From PALSA-555 sp963731625 (GTDB lineage Bacteria; Actinomycetota; Acidimicrobiia; IMCC26256; PALSA-555), in assembly GCA_963731625.1 (NCBI GenBank), contig CAVSWH010000001.1:248001-312000 (forward strand): a DNA stretch of 64,000 bases, given 5' to 3'. A program made the translations under genes and the position numbers. This document shows positions 1-8,960 of the stretch, piece after piece. Position 1 is the stretch's first letter, and the number at the start of each line of letters is the position of its first letter. Below the pieces are notes generated by a model. That model made no database searches and had not been told where the DNA came from. It worked only from the letters and a program-made list of their open reading frames with translations.

Positions 1-1
1 G

Positions 2-409
2 TTGACGCCCTTCACCGAGCAGGCCATCGTCGACTCGGGCGTCATCTTGCTCAAGTACTGGCTCGACGTCAGCGCCGATGAGCAGACCCGGCGACTCGAG
101 GCACGGATGGACGACGGTCGCAAGACTTGGAAACTCTCCCCAATGGACCTGCAGTCGTACAGCCGGTGGTACGACTACTCCCACGCGCGCGACGACATGT
201 TCGCGGCAACCGATACCAAGTTTGCGCCCTGGTTCGTCGTCGACTCGAACGACAAACGGCGTGCCAGGCTCAACATCATCAGTCATTTCCTCGATCAGAT
301 CCCATACAAGGCGCTGCCATCGGTGAAGGTCGTCCTCCCGGCTCGTCAAGAGCCTGGCGGCTACCGTGAACCAGCCCGCCCGCCCCATCTCGTTCCGCAA
401 CAATTCTGA
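2..409 (+). CDS. ppk2: Polyphosphate kinase 2 (PPK2), C-terminal part, cut by window edge
   Basis: PPK2 enzymes transfer phosphate between polyphosphate and nucleoside di- or monophosphates in the cytoplasm. The 135 visible residues match the C-terminal third of the family: the block around DSGVILLKYWLDVS, then WKLSPMDLQSYSRW, then APWFVVDSNDKRRARLN, and an ending near QIPYKALPS. The Walker A and B motifs lie upstream of the window, so this is a 5-prime partial gene and the apparent TTG at position 2 is only an in-frame codon. The last 25 residues are Pro/Arg-rich and probably non-conserved. Family assignment is firm; whether it is a one-domain or two-domain PPK2 cannot be seen. Confidence 0.9.
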   Translation: MTPFTEQAIVDSGVILLKYWLDVSADEQTRRLEARMDDGRKTWKLSPMDLQSYSRWYDYSHARDDMFAATDTKFAPWFVVDSNDKRRARLNIISHFLDQIPYKALPSVKVVLPARQEPGGYREPARPPHLVPQQF

Positions 410-703
410 CCACACATGGAATCGCCCGCGCACACCCCCGCAGCTGACGTCGCTCAGAAGCCGCGGGTGGAACGAATCACTGTGCGGTCGACGCCGCGAT
501 CAGGGCACACGGCGAACGGAGCATCGTGCGCTCGCCGGAGGTGACGAGGATGCCGGGACCCCGCGGCGTTCGCCAGCCCGCGGCCGCGGGGCGCAGCCCC
601 GTCCATCGTGCAGATCGCTCGGTTGCGGCTACGCGTATGGCCGCTCGGTCTCAAGCGCGGCGGACACACTTCTCGGGTCGGCGGTCGACGTGGAGAAGTC
701 ATC
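410..703. other. Intergenic stretch without a supported gene
   Basis: Open frames here are low-complexity Arg/Pro/Ser translations on both strands with no family resemblance. The only functional signal is a ribosome-binding site, GGAGAAG at 692-698, for the GTG start of the next gene. Confidence 0.5.
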
Positions 704-2113
704 GTGGCTAGTCCGCCCGACCAGGAACAAGACAGTGGCTCGCTGAGAAGGATGCTGATCCCGCTGGCCTTGGCCCAGTTCATCTGCAGCTTTGCCGGCT
801 CGAACATGAACGTGATGATCAATGACATCAGCAAGGACCTGAACACCACCGTCCAAGGGGTTCAGGTCTGCATCACCTTGTTCTTGCTGGTGATGGCAGC
901 CCTGATGATCCCCTGTGGGAAGCTGACCGACCGCCTCGGCCGCAAACGCTGCTTCACGATCGGCCTCTCCGTCTACGGCGTAGGCGCGCTGCTCAGCGCA
1001 GCCGCACCGGGGCTTGGCGTGCTCATCCTGGGCAACTCGATCCTCGAGGGAGTGGGCACCGCGCTGTTGATCCCGCCCGTCTACATCCTCACCACCATTC
1101 TGTTCCGCGACATGGGATCCAGAGTTCGGGCCTTCGGGATCATCAGCGGGATGGGAGGCATCGGTGCCGCGGCCGGACCGTTGATCGGCGGTCTGATCAC
1201 GACGGCGATTACGTGGCGCGCCGCCTTCGTCTTTCAGGCCGGAATCATCGTGATCATCTTGTTTCTGGCGCGCCACATCAACGACCCGGTGCCAGCCGAC
1301 CCGACGCGGCCCTTCGACACGGTTGGCGCGGTCCTGTCCGCTACTGGTCTGGTCGTCTTCGTCGGGGGGATCATGGCGGCCGACAGCAGCGTGTCGCTGA
1401 TGGTGTTCCTGCTGCTCCTCGGAGCGCTCATCCTGGCCGCGTTCTTTGCCTGGATCCGCAGCCGCGAGCGTGCCGGAAGAGAGGCCCTGCTCTCGACCGC
1501 TCTGTTCCGCAACCGCACCTCGAACCTGGCGATGGTCACCCAGAACCTGCAATGGCTCATGCTCATGGGGTCAGCATTCGTCGTCTCCGCGTACCTGCAG
1601 GTCGTGCGGCATTACAACGCCATCCAGACGGGCGTGATCTTCACGGCCGCCACTTTCGGCATCTTGGCTTCCTCGCTCGCGGCCGGCCCCCTCGCCAAGA
1701 AGTTCCAGCAGCGAACGCTCATCCTGGTCGGCTTTCCGACGACGATCACCGGGATCGTCCTCCTGCTCGCTCTCGTCGCAGGCCACCCGGGCCCGTGGGC
1801 TTTCGCCCCAGGACTGCTCCTGATCGGCTTGGGCATCGGCGTCATGCTCACCCCATCGGTCAACGTCGTTCAATCCGCCTTTCCCGAAGCCCTCCAAGGT
1901 GAAATCTCCGGGCTCTCGCGCAGCGTGTCCAACCTGGGGTCCACGTTCGGCACCGCGATCGCCGGCACCATCCTCGTCTCCGGCCTCACCGACCCCCAGC
2001 GTGCCTACGGCGCCGCCATGATCGTCCTGGCAGTCATCGGTCTCGTCGGCCTCGGCGCCGCCGTCCTGCTTCCCCACACCAAATCCACCGCTGCATCCGA
2101 CGCGGCTACATAG
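704..2113 (+). CDS. MFS drug exporter, DHA2 (14-helix EmrB/QacA-like) family
   Basis: Integral membrane proton antiporter, most likely exporting drugs or other small molecules. The 469-residue protein has the DHA2 layout: a first helix containing SNMNVMINDI (the position of the family's D-x-S-x-x-N-x-A-L motif), GKLTDRLGRKRCF as motif A after helix 2, GGIGAAAGPLIGGLI as motif C at helix 5, and 14 predicted hydrophobic segments. I chose GTG 704 because GGAGAAG lies 5 bases upstream and the first helix begins about 20 residues later; an ATG at 608 would add 32 Arg-rich residues with no homology. It stands alone with about 290 bp before and 490 bp after. Substrate unknown. Confidence 0.85.
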   Translation: MASPPDQEQDSGSLRRMLIPLALAQFICSFAGSNMNVMINDISKDLNTTVQGVQVCITLFLLVMAALMIPCGKLTDRLGRKRCFTIGLSVYGVGALLSAAAPGLGVLILGNSILEGVGTALLIPPVYILTTILFRDMGSRVRAFGIISGMGGIGAAAGPLIGGLITTAITWRAAFVFQAGIIVIILFLARHINDPVPADPTRPFDTVGAVLSATGLVVFVGGIMAADSSVSLMVFLLLLGALILAAFFAWIRSRERAGREALLSTALFRNRTSNLAMVTQNLQWLMLMGSAFVVSAYLQVVRHYNAIQTGVIFTAATFGILASSLAAGPLAKKFQQRTLILVGFPTTITGIVLLLALVAGHPGPWAFAPGLLLIGLGIGVMLTPSVNVVQSAFPEALQGEISGLSRSVSNLGSTFGTAIAGTILVSGLTDPQRAYGAAMIVLAVIGLVGLGAAVLLPHTKSTAASDAAT

Positions 2114-2599
2114 CAGACGCTGCTCATGCTCCGTCCCGCTGGCGTCCTGCCCGACGACCGGGCGGGAGCCGTCGTGGTCACACCCGAGTCCACGGGTAGG
2201 ACTGTTCTGCTTCAGGAGTTGGAGCGCGCCCCTGGACGCTGACGGTGCGCGGATGCGCCTGCGCCCATGGGGTGGCATAGCGGCATCACTAGCCAGCCCA
2301 CCTGTTGAGCTGACCTCAATCGACTGCCGGTGCCGCGCCATGGCGGCCCCACGTTCGACGGGCATTCTGCCTACGCATATTCGACACAGACCGTGGGGCA
2401 GACCGCGATCGGTCGGCTCACTGACCGTGACGCGCTGCCGTGGGCGTGAATCCCAAGAGGCCCTCGGAGCTCATCGTGGAGCGGGAGCGGTCCTCGGGAC
2501 ACAACGCATACCGACTGGCGATTTGCACACCGGCGGCGCCCAATCCCAGCAGCGCCTATCGTCAATCCCCTCCGCTCCTGCCGAGACGAGAGACCGACG
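2114..2599. other. Intergenic, no gene recognised
   Basis: About 490 bases with only short, compositionally biased open frames on both strands. No tRNA, repeat or clear terminator was seen. It separates the exporter from the dioxygenase operon, so it should hold the promoter for the latter. Confidence 0.45.
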
Positions 2600-3538
2600 A
2601 TGGCCGCCAATGCAGCAGTAGCTTCAACCTTGACGATCCAGCCGGCGACGAACGTCATCGGCGCGCATGTTGATGGCATCGATCTCCGCCGGCCACTCGA
2701 TGCGGGCTCCGTCCGTACACTCCGCGACGCACTGCTGCAATGGAAGGTGCTGTTCTTCCGAAACCAGCCGATCTCGCAGGACGACCACGTCCGCCTCGGG
2801 CAGTACTTCGGCGAGATCACGCCTGCGCATCCGATCCAGGCGGCGCTCGAAGGAAGGCCGGAAATTTATGCGGTGGACACCCGCGAGGAGCGGATCCTCT
2901 TCGGTCACGGGACCCAGCGCCCGCCGTTCGCGCCGCCGCGCGTGACCCGCGCCGGCTGGCACACCGACATCACGTTCGTCGCGAATCCCGCGATGGCCTC
3001 GATCTTGCGCGGGTTAGCGGTCCCGAACCACGGCGGCGACACCCTCTGGACGAACTTGGTGGCCGCTTACGAGGACCTCTCGGCGCCCATCCGCGAACTC
3101 GTCGACGGGCTCCAAGCGGTGCACCGATGGCACGGCCAGGACGGACGGACGCGTGAAGGGTACGACCCGTCCGGTCCGCCACCAGCAGCGGTGCACCCAG
3201 TCGTCCGCGTCCACCCCGAGAGCGGTGAGCGGGCCCTGTTCGTGAACCCGGTGTTCACCCGCTATCTCGTCGGTCTCAGCGACCAAGAGAGCAGCCAGAT
3301 CCTCGACCTTCTCTACGGCCAGATCGCTCGGCCCGAGTTCACGGTGCGGTTCCGTTGGGAGCCGGAGAGTATTGCGTTCTGGGACAACCGATCGACAGCT
3401 CATCTCGGTCCGGTCGACCTTGCTTCCATCGAGGTGGACCGGCGAGTCGAACGCGTCACGATCGCTGGCGACATCCCGGTCGGTCCGGACGGCTTCCGTT
3501 CAGTCCCGCTCAAGGGTGCGCTCTTCGGCTGGGCTTAG
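2600..3538 (+). CDS. TauD/TfdA-family Fe(II)/2-oxoglutarate dioxygenase
   Basis: Cytosolic non-haem iron oxygenase that couples 2-oxoglutarate decarboxylation to hydroxylation of a small acid, classically taurine, alkylsulfates or 2,4-D. The 312-residue length is typical. The iron triad is visible as H121-x-D123 in GWHTDITF and H268 in STAHLGPVD; Arg residues about 13 positions later (RRVERVT) supply the 2-oxoglutarate contact. The N-terminal NVIGAHVDGIDLRRPL is the usual start of the family. ATG 2600 fits the homologous N-terminus. The MDR oxidoreductase gene follows after 18 bp, suggesting a two-gene operon. Substrate cannot be read from sequence. Confidence 0.9.
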   Translation: MAANAAVASTLTIQPATNVIGAHVDGIDLRRPLDAGSVRTLRDALLQWKVLFFRNQPISQDDHVRLGQYFGEITPAHPIQAALEGRPEIYAVDTREERILFGHGTQRPPFAPPRVTRAGWHTDITFVANPAMASILRGLAVPNHGGDTLWTNLVAAYEDLSAPIRELVDGLQAVHRWHGQDGRTREGYDPSGPPPAAVHPVVRVHPESGERALFVNPVFTRYLVGLSDQESSQILDLLYGQIARPEFTVRFRWEPESIAFWDNRSTAHLGPVDLASIEVDRRVERVTIAGDIPVGPDGFRSVPLKGALFGWA

Positions 3539-3556
3539 CAGACCAAAGGCACTCGA

Positions 3557-4606
3557 TTGCGCGCGTGGCGTGTCCACGACTTCGGTGAGCCGTCAGACGT
3601 CTTCCGGCTCGAGGAGGTCGAAGAGCCGTCGGCGACTGGTCTCGCACGCCTTGGGATGAGCCTTGGTGGGTGGGTCCAATTGGAAGAGGCGCCCTTTCCG
3701 GTGACCCCCGAGTGGGCCATCGTGGACATGCGGGCCGCCGCCCTGGCGCTGCCCGACGTGACGATGGCTCGAGGCACCTATCCAGTCCCGGTGCCCCGTC
3801 CCTACATCTCCGGTCAGGAGGGCGTCGGCGTCGTCCGCGAGGCCTCTGACACGCTCGCGCACCTCGTCGGATCGCGGGTCGTCGGGGTCTTCATCCAGCC
3901 GTGGGGCAGCCTGGCAGACACCGCCGTCGCCGTCGGACCGAGCATCATGCCGGCGCCGGCCGCACTCGATGACATCGAGGCGGCAGCCTTCGTCATCCCC
4001 GCACACACGGCGTACCACGCGGTCATTCGGCGCGGGCAGGTCCAGGCAGGCGAGACCGTGCTCGTGACCGGAGCGGCCGGCGGGCTGGGATCGGCGTGCG
4101 TACAGCTCGCTGCTGCACAAGGCGCTCGTGTCATCGCCGTCGTCGGCAGCTCCGCGAAAGCGGAGCACTGCCGCCGGCTCGGCGCTGCGTACGCCATCGA
4201 TCACTCAGCCGGAGATGTCCTCGATGGAATTAGGTCCGCGGTCGGGGATCAACCGCTCGACGTCATCATCGATCCCGTCCAGGGCCCGACTGGCGGCCGG
4301 CTGCGACACCTTCTGGCTCCGGGCGGCCGGCACGTTCTCTGTGGGCACGCCGGTGGGCTCGAGCCCATCGACCCGCATTTCTATGTCGCAAACGTGACCC
4401 TCGTCGGGGCGACGCTCGGCGGCTATCCACCAGACGTGATGGCGGCGATGTTCGAAAGCGCCTCCGCCGACCTGACGCGGATGCTCGCCGATGGGACGTT
4501 CCGGCCCACACCCTCTCAGGTGGTCGACTTCGACAACGTCCCGTCGGTTCTCACCGAGATGGCCGAGCGTCGGACCATCGGTCGGCCCGTGGTCAAACTC
4601 GCGTAA
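3557..4606 (+). CDS. Zinc-independent MDR-superfamily NAD(P)H oxidoreductase (quinone oxidoreductase type)
   Basis: Medium-chain dehydrogenase/reductase of the NADPH:quinone oxidoreductase or enoyl-reductase group. The 349 residues show a GroES-like N-terminal domain starting RAWRVHDFGEPSDVFRLEE and a Rossmann domain with VTGAAGGLGSACVQLAAAQGARV as the nucleotide-binding loop; the catalytic and structural zinc ligands of true alcohol dehydrogenases are not apparent. The start is TTG 3557, preceded by AAAGG at 3545-3549. It lies 18 bp behind the dioxygenase and is probably co-transcribed, perhaps reducing the product of that oxygenase (inference). Confidence 0.85.
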   Translation: MRAWRVHDFGEPSDVFRLEEVEEPSATGLARLGMSLGGWVQLEEAPFPVTPEWAIVDMRAAALALPDVTMARGTYPVPVPRPYISGQEGVGVVREASDTLAHLVGSRVVGVFIQPWGSLADTAVAVGPSIMPAPAALDDIEAAAFVIPAHTAYHAVIRRGQVQAGETVLVTGAAGGLGSACVQLAAAQGARVIAVVGSSAKAEHCRRLGAAYAIDHSAGDVLDGIRSAVGDQPLDVIIDPVQGPTGGRLRHLLAPGGRHVLCGHAGGLEPIDPHFYVANVTLVGATLGGYPPDVMAAMFESASADLTRMLADGTFRPTPSQVVDFDNVPSVLTEMAERRTIGRPVVKLA

Positions 4607-5182
4607 CGGAGTTGGCTCGGAGAACGCGGCTCGACGGCTCCCCGAGCCGGGTGCACGCTGCCTCTGCCGTCGATGCGACGACTCTCTGACAGTCAGAGCA
4701 GCACAACCACGGACGCCAGAGGACGAGGGAGATCGGCGCGGGACGTGGACCTGCGGCTTCCCGCCCGTCGCAACGACCCGCCGGGGCCGCCCCCGACCTC
4801 GCCGTGACCTTGCGCACGCCAGGATCAGTCGCGTGTCCTGTCTGGCCGGCGAACATCGGGTGCTCGGGAACCCCACTTCGAATGAGTTCAGCCATGACCA
4901 CACCCACATCCGATCTCCCCGAGCTCGACCTTGGCGACCCAAATCGGGTCCCAGGACTTCGAACAGGCGTCGACCGATCAGTCGGTCGCGATCGCCGGTT
5001 TCGGAAGGCCACCGTCAGCGTCGCGAAAGAGCGCCGGGAAAGGCGGGACGGGCGTTCCTGGACATGACGTAGTACACATCGTGTGTTGGGGGAAGTGGGG
5101 GCCGCGCTTTGCTGGATGTTTCGACCGTCCGCGGCGCCAAGAATCACGGACAGAACAGGCCTGTGTGCTTAGAGAGGCATCC
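4607..5182. other. Intergenic, no gene recognised
   Basis: About 575 bases without a convincing coding region. An 87-residue frame at 4804-5067 has Arg-rich composition and no recognisable fold. AGAGAGG at 5171-5177 is a good ribosome-binding site for the ATG at 5183. Confidence 0.4.
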
Positions 5183-5675
5183 ATGTTGCACACAAGACGA
5201 AGGACGATCCGAGTCGCTGGCATGGCTGGCCGTGCTCGTCATGACCGCTGGTTCCGCCGCGGCCGCGAACCGCGGCACAGCCACCGCGCTGGCGCCTCAG
5301 AAGCCGCGCACGGTCCCGTACACCGCGACCGCTACCTGCGCGCAGATCAGCCAAACCGGGTCTGCACACGTGATCGTCTGTGCCGGTACCAGCTCGATCG
5401 ATGGAGACGGTGCGGCCGTGGCCACGTTCACGATCAACGGCACCAGCGGCACCGGCACCGCGATCGGATACTTCGCCGGTGGCGTTCGCAGGTCCAAGGA
5501 GACCTTCACCGTTGCAGCGGGTGCCAACGGCATGGTCGCGCTTACCGGAAGCGGCACCTGCACCGGGGGAACGGGCGTGTACAAGCACGCGAAATGCAGC
5601 TACACCCTCACCGGCACGACAAATCCTCAGACCAACGTGGGCCCCAGCATGGAAGTCGGCACGATCACCCGATGA
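5183..5675 (+). CDS. Small secreted protein with frameshift in the signal peptide region
   Basis: Unrecognised exported protein. The body (frame ending 5675) reads a hydrophobic stretch LAWLAVLVMTAGSAAAA followed by about 130 Thr/Gly/Ser-rich residues with paired cysteines (TATCAQIS, VIVCAG, GTCTGG, AKCSYT), typical of a secreted beta-rich domain. The best start, ATG 5183 with AGAGAGG 5 bases upstream, encodes the basic n-region MLHTRRRTIR but is in a different frame from the hydrophobic core. A one-base insertion between about 5195 and 5215 would explain this. Without it, the body frame has only a weak TTG at 5109. Either the gene is broken or the sequence has an indel. Confidence 0.5.
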
Positions 5676-5754
5676 CCCGAGGGTCACGCGCGCCGGGGAC
5701 TCATCCCGTGGGTGGGAACCGGTCCCGCACCGCGCTCGCATAAGGCCGATGATG

Positions 5755-5807
5755 TGGAGCGGACGACGGATTCGAACACCCGCCACTCTCACCTTGGCGA
5801 GGTGATG
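5755..5807 (-). pseudogene. 3-prime half fragment of a tRNA-Gly gene
   Basis: Reading the minus strand, this stretch repeats the anticodon arm, variable loop, T arm and acceptor 3-prime strand of the intact tRNA-Gly at 19187-19262, including the terminal TCCA. Differences include a lost G in the T arm and an anticodon-loop change to TCGCCAA. The 5-prime half (D arm, acceptor 5-prime strand) is absent, so it cannot be a functional tRNA. Such 3-prime tRNA pieces are the classical footprint of integration at a tRNA gene. It lies in the same orientation as the intact copy, 13.4 kb away. Confidence 0.75.
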
Positions 5808-5814
5808 AACGCTT

Positions 5815-5896
5815 CCGGTGGAGACCGCTGGAACCGCTGGAGTCCAGGTCAGCGGCTTGCGTTCTCCGCTGGAGACCGCGGGAACCGCTCCAGTCC
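5815..5896 (+). repeat. Pair of 31-bp direct repeats
   Basis: Two units, 5815-5845 and 5866-5896, agree at about 27 of 31 positions (both contain GGAGACCGC and GGAACCGCT). They start 8 bases beyond the tRNA-Gly fragment. Function unknown; they could be part of the same recombination scar. Confidence 0.55.
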
Positions 5897-6117
5897 GCTG
5901 GATTCGAGTAGCAGGTTCAGTAGCAGGATTTGTTCCTGCTCAGGCCGCCTCGCCGCGCTCAACACAAGGCTTCCTACGGGCATCTCGGCGAGTCTCAAGC
6001 ACAAGCGTGCTGGCGGCGGGCCACCAGGCCGTGCCTCCACCACCTTCTTCTCCCGCGCGCGACCGTCGTCCTACGATAAGACGCGTCGGTGGCTCGCCGA
6101 CCAGGAACGAGGGGGCC

Positions 6118-7140
6118 GTGGTAGATGCTTCGGCGCCTTTTTGGGCGCCTGATCCGACGGGCCGCTTCAGCCAGCGGTACTGGAGCGGCTCGGCGTGGAC
6201 CGAGTGGGTCGCGGGCCCCGGCGGAGGCGACGCCTCTCGCGACCCCTTGCGGCCCGACGATCCCCAGGTCCCACCCGGCACGGCAGCAAAGCCGCAAGGC
6301 GCCGAAGCGACACCGGCCCCGGCCGGTGCGCCCCAACCGCCGCGCCAAACCGATACGTCGGACCTCGTCGTGCCCGGCCTCGCGGACTACGCCGCGCGGG
6401 CGGGGTGGCAGCCGCTCGGACCGCAGCCGTTCCCGTCGCCGTTCGACCGCTCCGTGAGCGGCTTTTCACTGCTCTTCGTCCACGAAGCCGGTACCGGCGG
6501 GGCCCAGAACCCGGTGTCGGGGACCAGCTACCACAGCGCCTACGGCGGCGACCTCGACGGGAGCGCGTTCACCGTCGCCAACGCGTTCACCGCCGGGTGG
6601 CGGGGCTCCCGGGTCTCGGCTGCGCAGTTCTGGTTCCCCGTGATGTGCGGCGTCGAGGTCACGCCCCGCCGCCACGCCCTGCCCCGGTTCGGGGGCTTCA
6701 CGACCGGCGACGCAGCGTTCGACGACCAGTTCACCGTTGAGACCCGTGACAAGGAGCTGGCGCATCGACTCCTCACACCGGCGATACGGTCGCTCTTGTC
6801 GCAACGGGACGACTGGGCGTTCTGGATGTTCGGCTACACGGTGCTCTGCGTGTGCGGTGAGCCCTTTGGCGCCGTCGACGACGTGGCGGATCGACTGCGC
6901 TTCCTCCAGTCGCTCGGCCGCGCTATCCCACCCGAGCTCGGATCGAGCGAGCCGGCACCGACACCGCACCTGACCCTGCCCGACGGCACACCGATCGACC
7001 TCACGCATCCCGAGCAGCTCAAGGCCGCTGTCGAGCGGCTCACGCCCGACCAGCAGGCTCAACTGCTCCAGCAGTTCCAGCAGCTGGACCCGAAGCTGCG
7101 CGAGCAGCTGCTCGTCCAGTTCGTGCAGCACAAGCACTGA
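6118..7140 (+). CDS. DUF2510-type N-terminus protein of unknown function
   Basis: Predicted 340-residue cytosolic or membrane-associated protein. Residues 5-30 (FWAPDPTGRFSQRYWSGSAW) look like the short WW-like DUF2510 domain common at the N-termini of actinobacterial proteins. A Pro/Ala-rich linker follows (about 40-85), then an unrecognised globular domain (about 90-290, rich in aromatic residues, ending near a CVCGEPFGAVDD segment). The C-terminal 40 residues are Gln/Leu-rich (LTPDQQAQLLQQFQQL) and should form an amphipathic helix. GTG 6118 was chosen because the DUF2510-like region begins directly after it and GAGGGGG lies just upstream. An earlier in-frame ATG (5818) would translate the repeats near the tRNA fragment. 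Confidence 0.6.
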   Translation: MVDASAPFWAPDPTGRFSQRYWSGSAWTEWVAGPGGGDASRDPLRPDDPQVPPGTAAKPQGAEATPAPAGAPQPPRQTDTSDLVVPGLADYAARAGWQPLGPQPFPSPFDRSVSGFSLLFVHEAGTGGAQNPVSGTSYHSAYGGDLDGSAFTVANAFTAGWRGSRVSAAQFWFPVMCGVEVTPRRHALPRFGGFTTGDAAFDDQFTVETRDKELAHRLLTPAIRSLLSQRDDWAFWMFGYTVLCVCGEPFGAVDDVADRLRFLQSLGRAIPPELGSSEPAPTPHLTLPDGTPIDLTHPEQLKAAVERLTPDQQAQLLQQFQQLDPKLREQLLVQFVQHKH

Positions 7141-7273
7141 CGGCGCCGCCGGACCGTGCCCTCGGGGCCCGGAGGCTCGAGCCGACCCGCTGCGCGCGCG
7201 ACCTGCATGGCCCGCACTGTCCTGATCGACGACCATCTGCTGCTCGGCGTTCTCGGGCAAGAGCGCTGAGCAG

Positions 7274-7367
7274 ATGTCTGAATATATAGACATCACTGCA
7301 GAATACCGCTGTGTCGGGAAATATCGACATGCGCGCCGTCTGGTGCTAAAGTCGGGATATGCAGACA
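7274..7367 (+). promoter_or_regulatory. Three phased HipB-type operators upstream of hipB
   Basis: Three inverted repeats share the form TGTC(T/G)-N8-(A/C)GACA: 7275-7292 (extended to ATGTCT-N8-AGACAT at 7274-7293), 7312-7329, and 7350-7367 (one left-arm mismatch, AGTCG). Their spacers are also alike (GAATATAT, GGAAATAT, GGATATGC). Centres are 37 and 38 bp apart. HipB of E. coli binds TATCC-N8-GGATA sites, so the N8 geometry fits the family. The second site covers the -35 and the third covers the start codon, as expected for autorepression. Confidence 0.8.
7324..7352 (+). promoter_or_regulatory. hipBA promoter (leaderless)
   Basis: TCGACA at 7324-7329, a 17-base spacer, and TAAAGT at 7347-7352 form a sigma70-like promoter. 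A transcription start about 7 bases downstream would coincide with the ATG at 7359, so the mRNA should be leaderless, which is common in actinobacteria and fits the lack of a Shine-Dalgarno sequence. Confidence 0.6.
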
Positions 7368-7610
7368 TCTCGCGACCGTGGCAAAGAGCAACCGTTCCGG
7401 GTCTATACGCCCGGGTCCCTCGGAGCTGCCATACGCCACTACCGGCGGGAGGCCGGCTTGTCCCAAGCGGAGGTGGCCGAACGGGCCGGTCTCCACCGGT
7501 CATACCTCTCCGACCTTGAGCAAGGAAAGGAGACCGAGCAGGTCCGCCGGATCCTGCGGATCCTCAAGCAGTTAGGCGTTCGCATGACGCTCGAGAAGGC
7601 GGATTGGTGA
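7359..7610 (+). CDS. hipB: HipB-like antitoxin, XRE-family DNA-binding protein
   Basis: 83-residue Cro/C1-type helix-turn-helix protein that should repress its own operon and neutralise HipA. The HTH spans about residues 22-75 (LGAAIRHYRREAGLSQAEVAERAGLHRSYLSDLEQGK in pieces: LSQAEVAERAG is helix 2, HRSYLSDLEQG helix 3). The C-terminus VRMTLEKADW is the short beta strand typical of HipB dimers. It is followed by hipA with a one-base overlap (TGATG) and preceded by three matching operators. No ribosome-binding site is visible, consistent with a leaderless start. Confidence 0.88.
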   Translation: MQTSRDRGKEQPFRVYTPGSLGAAIRHYRREAGLSQAEVAERAGLHRSYLSDLEQGKETEQVRRILRILKQLGVRMTLEKADW

Positions 7611-8836
7611 TGGCGGACGCACTTGCGGTCTGGCTGTACGGGAGCCACCTGGCGACTGTCGAGCAGGAACGAGGCCGTGTCCGACTCACGTACACCGACG
7701 AAGCACTGCAGACGTTTCCACTCGGAACACCGCTTCTGTCGCTATCACTTCCGTTGAGAGAAGAGAGGTACACGCAAGGAGCTGTTCTTCCATTCCTTGA
7801 CGGATTGCTTCCGGAGGGAGCGCCTCGCCGCGCCGCCGCTGAGGACTTCAATGTTCCAGCTGCTGAAACCTACGCCCTGATCCGCGAGCTCGGCCGTGAA
7901 TGCGCGGGTGCCGTTGTCATCCAACCCGTCATGGAGCCACCACCCCCGCAGCCGAGGACGAGCACGGCTCGACGCCTCTCCGAGATAGAGATTGATGAAC
8001 TCGTTCGCAATCTGCGCAGCGCACCCCTCGGGATCGCTCAGCGCGTGCGCATCTCCCTTGCAGGTGTGCAAGAGAAGCTCGTGCTCACCCGCATGCTCGA
8101 TGGCTCGTGGGGTAGCCCGGTCGATGGCACACCGTCGACGCACATTCTCAAGCCCGAACTCGCCGAGTACCCCAAGATCGTTGAAACCGAGGCGTTTTGC
8201 ATGCGCTTTGCGACGCACCTCGGCTTGCGCGTTGCAGACGTCCAGACAACGACCATCGGTGATCGCCGCCTGCTCGTTGTTGAGCGGTACGACCGCGTCG
8301 TTCACGACGATGGCTCTGTCGATCGCGTCCATCAAGAGGACATGTGCCAAGCGCGGGGTATTCCGCCGGTAAAGAAGTACCAGGAGGACGGTGGCCCCTC
8401 ATTGCGGACAATCGCCGAGGTTGTTCAAACCGCCGCCGAACCACAAGCTGTTGAGATGCTGCTTCGGATGACGACGGCAAACGTCCTCGTCGGAAACGGC
8501 GACGCTCACGGCAAGAACTTCTCACTCCTCCACGAGAGGAGCGGCGGGCTTCGACTCACGCCTCTCTATGACGTGGTGTCGACACTCCACTATGGCCAGG
8601 ATCGCCTCGCCATGTACATCGACGACGTGCGCCGTACAAACCGAGTCACACGCGAACGATTGCTCAACGAGGCAAGGACGTGGGGGCTCTCCGCGCGACG
8701 AGCATCCGCGGTCATCGACGATCTGCTCGAACGAGCCCCCGCGGCCCTTGAATCCGCGGCAGAGGAAACGCCCGAATTGCCAGTGGAGATCCCCGCTCTT
8801 GTGACCGCACAGCGGAAGCAGCTTTTCGGCTCGTAG
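7610..8836 (+). CDS. hipA: HipA-like serine/threonine kinase toxin
   Basis: Toxin kinase; E. coli HipA phosphorylates glutamyl-tRNA synthetase. 408 residues, full length, with the N-terminal coupling domain fused (about 1-105) and the C-terminal kinase core. Visible kinase features are SLAGVQEKL (149-157, with the Ser region that autophosphorylates in HipA), ILKPE around Lys181, the catalytic loop GNGDAHGKN (295-303, Asp298 and Asn303), and LYDVVST (319-325) as the metal-binding segment, so it appears active. The ATG at 7610 overlaps the hipB stop. The pair is bracketed by tRNA-Gly fragments at 5.76 and 8.96-9.08 kb, suggesting it is mobile cargo. Its third codon positions look less GC-biased than the 20-36 kb region. 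Confidence 0.9.
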   Translation: MADALAVWLYGSHLATVEQERGRVRLTYTDEALQTFPLGTPLLSLSLPLREERYTQGAVLPFLDGLLPEGAPRRAAAEDFNVPAAETYALIRELGRECAGAVVIQPVMEPPPPQPRTSTARRLSEIEIDELVRNLRSAPLGIAQRVRISLAGVQEKLVLTRMLDGSWGSPVDGTPSTHILKPELAEYPKIVETEAFCMRFATHLGLRVADVQTTTIGDRRLLVVERYDRVVHDDGSVDRVHQEDMCQARGIPPVKKYQEDGGPSLRTIAEVVQTAAEPQAVEMLLRMTTANVLVGNGDAHGKNFSLLHERSGGLRLTPLYDVVSTLHYGQDRLAMYIDDVRRTNRVTRERLLNEARTWGLSARRASAVIDDLLERAPAALESAAEETPELPVEIPALVTAQRKQLFGS

Positions 8837-8960
8837 GGCGGCCGCCGTTGTCTACGCGGCGACGGCCGCGATCACCTCCGACGGACGCGCCCTGATGGTC
8901 TGGAGACACGAAGGAACGGGGCCGGGGCGAAACCGCGCCTAACGCGAACACCCGGGCCCC

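Noticed and set aside
4804..5067. 87-codon plus-strand frame in the gap before 5.2 kb
   Set aside because: Arg-rich end, no ribosome-binding site, no family likeness; left as intergenic.
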